From the NCBI GenBank assembly GCA_001723855.1, contig MCBC01000116.1:1-8588 (forward strand): a stretch of DNA of 8,588 nt, given 5' to 3'. The stretch comes from Candidatus Altarchaeales archaeon WOR_SM1_86-2 (GTDB taxonomy: Archaea > Altiarchaeota > Altiarchaeia > IMC4 > MCBC01). Shown here one piece after another: positions 6,164 to 8,588 of this stretch. The notes under the pieces are model-generated. The model was given only the letters and a program-made list of their open reading frames with translations. It searched no databases and had not been told where the DNA came from. Each line of letters starts with the position of its first letter. Within the stretch, counting starts at the first letter, position 1. Made by a program: the position numbers and the translations under genes.

Positions 6164-6210
6164 GTTATCAATTGTGATTTAAATTTAAAAATGCAGAGGT
6201 ATTTGAGATT

Positions 6211-6253
6211 GACGATTGTTAATATTTGACTTGACAATTGTAAATATTTACTT
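6211..6253. repeat. Two tandem 22/21-base direct repeats in the divergent regulator/hdrC region
   Basis: Unit 1 (6211-6232) and unit 2 (6233-6253) share GAC, ATTGT, AATATTT and ACTT in order. They differ by two substitutions and one G present only in unit 1, giving 19 shared bases. The 22-base period is about two helical turns, so bound proteins would sit on the same face. Unit 2 contains the perfect palindromes ACAATTGT (6234-6241) and GTAAATATTTAC (6240-6251). The repeat ends at the A/T-rich hdrC promoter and lies about 30 bases upstream of the regulator's likely TATA. This suggests an operator for one or both genes. Confidence 0.6.
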
Positions 6254-6301
6254 TTATTTTTATTAATAAAATTATAATAATTAATAATTACAAAATAGGA
6301 G
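6254..6301 (+). promoter_or_regulatory. hdrC promoter region and distant AGGAG
   Basis: An A/T-only stretch with several TATA-like candidates (TTTATTAATAAAATTATAAT) follows the repeat block. AGGAG at 6297-6301 resembles a Shine-Dalgarno but lies 17 bases before the hdrC ATG, farther than usual, so its role in starting translation is uncertain. Exact TATA and transcript start cannot be chosen by eye. Confidence 0.4.
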
Positions 6302-6318
6302 AAACCAAAACATTAAAA

Positions 6319-7041
6319 ATGGGTAAACTATATGACGAATTGTCACGGGATATAGAAATAAAGCACAGCATGCACGCCTGTATGGACTGCGGAACATGCA
6401 CGGCAATTTGTGCCGCGGCAGAATTTTATGACTACAGTCCAAGAGAGGTGATGGATATTACCCAGTCAAGGGATGATGATAGGATAAGAGAGCTTATAAG
6501 TTCAGATAAGATATGGTACTGCGGGCAGTGCCTCTCGTGCAAGCAGAGATGTCCTCGCGGAAACAATCCCGGGGGAGTGATACTTGCGCTTCGCCGGCTT
6601 TCTGAGAAAACAGGACTTTTTGCTGAATCGGAAAAAGGAAGACAGCAGTTGATTGCCAAGCGGCTTTTTGGAGACAACATGCTCAACCGGGGATATACTT
6701 TGTTAGCAACAAATCCGATACCATCTCATTTCCCTGAACTGGGCGAGGACTGGGAATATTATCACAAACATATGAAGGAGATGAGGCAGTGGTGGGGTGT
6801 TCCAATGGATCTTGAAAACAGCCCGGGATGTCACAGGATGATTCCTGAAAAGGATATGGAGGAACTCAGGGCAATTTACAAGGCAACGGGTGCTGTTGAT
6901 TTAATGAACAAAGTTGAGGAAGGAATGGCGAAGAAATTAGGCGGTAAAGAAGAGGTTGAAAAATTCTGGAAGAGTTACCAGGAAAATGTTGATTCGCGAC
7001 TTTATAAAATTAAAGATAAAAAAGGAGGTGAATCAAAATGA
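6319..7041 (+). CDS. hdrC: Heterodisulfide reductase subunit C (extended form)
   Basis: Iron-sulfur electron-transfer subunit of a soluble heterodisulfide reductase, passing electrons from HdrA-type partners to the catalytic HdrB. Two complete [4Fe-4S] motifs are visible: CMDCGTCTAIC (Cys21, 24, 27, 31) and CGQCLSCKQRCP (Cys68, 71, 74, 78). The 240 residues exceed the classic methanogen HdrC (about 185). The excess follows residue 115 and includes NPIPSHFPELGEDWEYYHKH, a Trp/Tyr-rich stretch, an extra Cys171, and a Lys/Glu-rich end. Similar extensions occur, as I recall, in Hdr-like proteins of sulfur-metabolising organisms, so the natural disulfide may not be CoM-S-S-CoB. No hdrA is in the window. 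It overlaps hdrB by ATGA and diverges from the Cys-rich regulator. Confidence 0.9.
   Translation: MGKLYDELSRDIEIKHSMHACMDCGTCTAICAAAEFYDYSPREVMDITQSRDDDRIRELISSDKIWYCGQCLSCKQRCPRGNNPGGVILALRRLSEKTGLFAESEKGRQQLIAKRLFGDNMLNRGYTLLATNPIPSHFPELGEDWEYYHKHMKEMRQWWGVPMDLENSPGCHRMIPEKDMEELRAIYKATGAVDLMNKVEEGMAKKLGGKEEVEKFWKSYQENVDSRLYKIKDKKGGESK
7024..7031 (+). promoter_or_regulatory. Strong Shine-Dalgarno site of hdrB
   Basis: GGAGGTGA ends six bases before the hdrB ATG at 7038, inside the last codons of hdrC. It is the clearest ribosome binding site in the window and contrasts with the leaderless-looking starts of aroK, the HAD gene and the Ntn-hydrolase. It fixes the hdrB start. Confidence 0.85.
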
Positions 7042-8105
7042 GAAGAGAAGGAAAAGCAAGGGTCTGGGACAAGCACCAGAAAGCAATCCCCTCTGTTGAT
7101 AAGCCTGGTGGGGATAAATGGGGTTTTGTAAGAAGTTGTCTTTTGCAAGCAGTAGCACCCTTTACGGAAGGCATTTTACACAAAGTACTAACAGGCAAAG
7201 GTAAAAAAGGTCTTGGTATGGACATAAGAGAATCAGCAGGACATACATCTTGCGGAGCCATAGGTTTCCATGGTGATGTGACAATGCTTGAAACACAGAT
7301 GGTTGTTGCGGCAAGAAATTTCTCGCTTGCTCATTATGAACTCGGGGTTGATAACTTCTTCTGCACCTGTGTCACATCATTCGGAAATTATTGTGAGATT
7401 ATTGAACTGTGGGAACACGAACCCGAACTATTGGAATATACCAAAAAGACACTTGAAGAAACAACAGGCAGAAAATTCTGGATGCCCAAGGTTTCCGGCG
7501 GCAGACCATCAGTTGTTCACGCAAGCGATGTAATTTATGCCAATATTGAAAAAATTGCAAAGAAAGCAGAATTTAGTTTAGACGGTGTAAAAGCAACAGA
7601 CCACCTTGGGTGTCATTATTCGAAAATATTCCCTGATGAATCCGTGGGAGGAGGAGAATTCCCGCAGCTTCTTGCCGGAATGATTGAAGCATACGGCGGG
7701 GAACTTGTGGATTACCCCGAAAGAAGGCACTGCTGCGGGATGGGTTTTCGGCAGTGTGCAATTCCCGAGAACAGGGGTTATACAGCCGCATGCGTCTATA
7801 AAAAGATGAAAAGTTTGAAAAAGACAGACCCCGACTGCAAACTCATGATTACAAACTGCCCGGGATGCGGCGTGTTTTTAGATGCGGAACAGGGAACGAT
7901 TGCACAGGTAATGGGCGAGAAATTTAATGTTAATATCGTGAATTACGCACAACTTGCAGGACTTATGCTCGGCTATGACCCTTTTAAGGACTGCGGCTTT
8001 AATGTTAAGGCTGTTCCAATTGAGCCGCTGCTTGATAAGATCGGAATCCCGTATGATAAATCAAAGACACCACAAGAGAGAAGAAGACCGTTTGGACCAA
8101 AATGA
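7038..8105 (+). CDS. hdrB: Heterodisulfide reductase subunit B (two CCG domains, first one altered)
   Basis: Catalytic-type subunit that in methanogens binds two non-cubane [4Fe-4S] clusters and splits a heterodisulfide. The 355 residues include about 28 extra N-terminal residues before KWGFVRSC. The second CCG domain is complete: Cys192, Cys232-Cys233, and CPGC (Cys274, Cys277). The first is altered: Cys34, then TSCG (Ser71-Cys72) where Cys-Cys is expected, then FCTCV (Cys109, Cys111) where CxxC is expected. So one active-site cluster probably differs or has another ligand set. The C-terminus (about 315-355) is a basic, Pro-rich tail. Start ATG at 7038 has a strong Shine-Dalgarno and overlaps the hdrC stop; its own stop overlaps the next gene's ATG. 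With extended HdrC it may form a variant complex for a different disulfide. Confidence 0.9.
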   Translation: MRREGKARVWDKHQKAIPSVDKPGGDKWGFVRSCLLQAVAPFTEGILHKVLTGKGKKGLGMDIRESAGHTSCGAIGFHGDVTMLETQMVVAARNFSLAHYELGVDNFFCTCVTSFGNYCEIIELWEHEPELLEYTKKTLEETTGRKFWMPKVSGGRPSVVHASDVIYANIEKIAKKAEFSLDGVKATDHLGCHYSKIFPDESVGGGEFPQLLAGMIEAYGGELVDYPERRHCCGMGFRQCAIPENRGYTAACVYKKMKSLKKTDPDCKLMITNCPGCGVFLDAEQGTIAQVMGEKFNVNIVNYAQLAGLMLGYDPFKDCGFNVKAVPIEPLLDKIGIPYDKSKTPQERRRPFGPK

Positions 8106-8462
8106 AACTGTGTATCCCCACAAAGGGAAGCGGGGGAATGAAAGCAGAAGTTAATCTGCATTTTTGGAGGGCACCAACTTTCACGATAGCAGATACAGAA
8201 AAAAATGACGTAAAGGTTATGGATGACACAAGCCGGCACATTGGCGGCAAAGGTTATCCGCCGGAGACAATGCAAAGAGATGGTGTGGAGATAATGCTCT
8301 GGTCCGGTCTTGGTTGAGGACAATCAATATGTTTGAAAGTTTTGGATATTTGTTTTTGTTGGGGCAATGAAAACTGTGAAGGATGCAGTTGCTATGTGGA
8401 GGGAAAGAAAACTTCCGGAAGTAGCTGATGCAACTGTGTGCAGAGAGCACAGACATAACTAA
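8102..8462 (+). pseudogene. NifX/NafY-like (Fe-Mo cofactor-binding family) gene with two frameshifts
   Basis: Starting at an ATG inside the hdrB stop (ATGA overlap), the first frame gives MKLCIPTKGSGGMKAEVN, then RAPTFTIADTE and ending MLWSGLG at a TGA (8315-8317). This matches the start of the small dinitrogenase iron-molybdenum cofactor (NifX/NafY, COG1433-like) proteins. The family pattern then continues in the next frame as RTINMFESFG (from 8317) and in the third frame as VFVGAMKTVKDAVAMW and KLPEVADATVCREHRHN, ending with TAA at 8460-8462. Two separate one-base deletions, near 8315-8320 and 8344-8352, explain the pattern. The first frame also has Trp where I expect Gly (HFWRAP) and Cys (MLWSGLG), which supports decay. 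Alternatives are sequencing errors or an intact 71-residue short form. Function before decay unknown; such proteins bind metal clusters. Confidence 0.78.
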
Positions 8463-8508
8463 CTGATATTTTAATCCAATCGACTATATAGCGTCAAGAA
8501 TCAGTTAG
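8459..8508. repeat. Nine-base inverted repeat after the NifX-like gene
   Basis: CTAACTGAT (8459-8467) and its exact complement ATCAGTTAG (8500-8508) flank 32 bases. The left arm includes the TAA stop of the broken gene. The arms enclose CTATATAG (8483-8490 region), a possible TATA box for a gene beyond the window. The purpose is unclear. Confidence 0.35.
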
Positions 8509-8550
8509 AATATGGGTAAAATCTGAATCGTTTGTTCCCTTCTTTTTTAT

Positions 8551-8577
8551 GGTGCCATCATAAGCACCTATTTTTTT
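8551..8577 (+). terminator. Hairpin plus T-run terminator of the hdrCB transcript
   Basis: GGTGC (8551-8555) pairs with GCACC (8564-8568) around an eight-base loop, followed by TA and seven T. More T-rich runs lie at 8542-8548 and 8580-8585. This is a bacterial-style stem and U-tract, and the U-tracts alone would suit archaeal termination. It is the only clear one downstream of hdrCB and the broken gene. The rest of 8463-8550 holds no gene I can see. Confidence 0.55.
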
Positions 8578-8588
8578 GGTTTTTAGGT

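Noticed and set aside
6211..6253. CRISPR repeat
   Set aside because: Only two adjacent units with no spacer between them and no cas gene; it behaves as a promoter-region operator.
7973..8456. Minus-strand open frames opposite the end of hdrB and the NifX-like gene
   Set aside because: They have no recognisable motif and exist because the broken plus-strand gene leaves long antisense frames.
8102..8462. Programmed frameshifting in the NifX-like gene
   Set aside because: Two shifts would be needed close together, no slippery heptamer with a following structure is evident, and the family is not known for recoding; substitutions at expected Gly and Cys also point to decay or error.

Overview
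The window looks like euryarchaeal chromosome. The evidence is an archaeal GHMP-type shikimate kinase, a soluble heterodisulfide reductase pair (HdrC, HdrB), a HAD protein of a type known from methanogens, A/T-rich intergenic gaps with TATA-like boxes about 25-30 bases before starts, oligo-T terminators, and few Shine-Dalgarno sites. The genes fit an anaerobic lineage such as a methanogen, methanotroph or Archaeoglobus-like archaeon. The window alone does not fix the taxon.

Layout. (1) Positions 1-1098, minus strand: the 5' 366 codons of an A/T-rich gene cut off by the window edge. It encodes a proteasome-like Ntn-hydrolase with Thr directly after the start Met, and it has its own leaderless-type promoter. 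(2) Positions 1176-2042, minus: archaeal shikimate kinase. It diverges from (3) 2089-3090, plus, a HAD-superfamily protein with a DLEGPL motif; the two promoters interleave in 46 bases. (4) Positions 3099-5674, minus: a nickel/cobalt ECF transporter operon, cbiM - PDGLE small subunit - cbiQ - cbiO. CbiO has a His-rich tail and seems to lack about 17 residues before its signature motif. (5) Positions 5783-6163, minus: a Cys-rich HTH regulator just upstream of the transporter. A 27-base near-palindrome abuts the cbiM TATA box. (6) A divergent intergenic region, 6164-6318, with a 22-base-period tandem repeat. (7) Positions 6319-8105, plus: hdrC and hdrB, overlapping by ATGA, followed by an ATGA-coupled NifX/NafY-like gene (8102-8462) broken by two frameshifts. 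A terminator hairpin closes the window.

How it fits together. The regulator and operator probably tie metal uptake (more likely Ni, from the PDGLE subunit) to metal status. Nickel would supply hydrogenases or methyl-CoM reductase, which work with heterodisulfide reductase, so divergent arrangement of the regulator and hdrCB may be meaningful. The HdrB here has one intact and one altered CCG cluster motif, and HdrC carries a C-terminal extension, so the pair may be a specialised variant rather than the standard CoM-S-S-CoB reductase subunits. The most novel-looking items are the proteasome-like hydrolase and the uncharacterised metal-regulator/operator pair.
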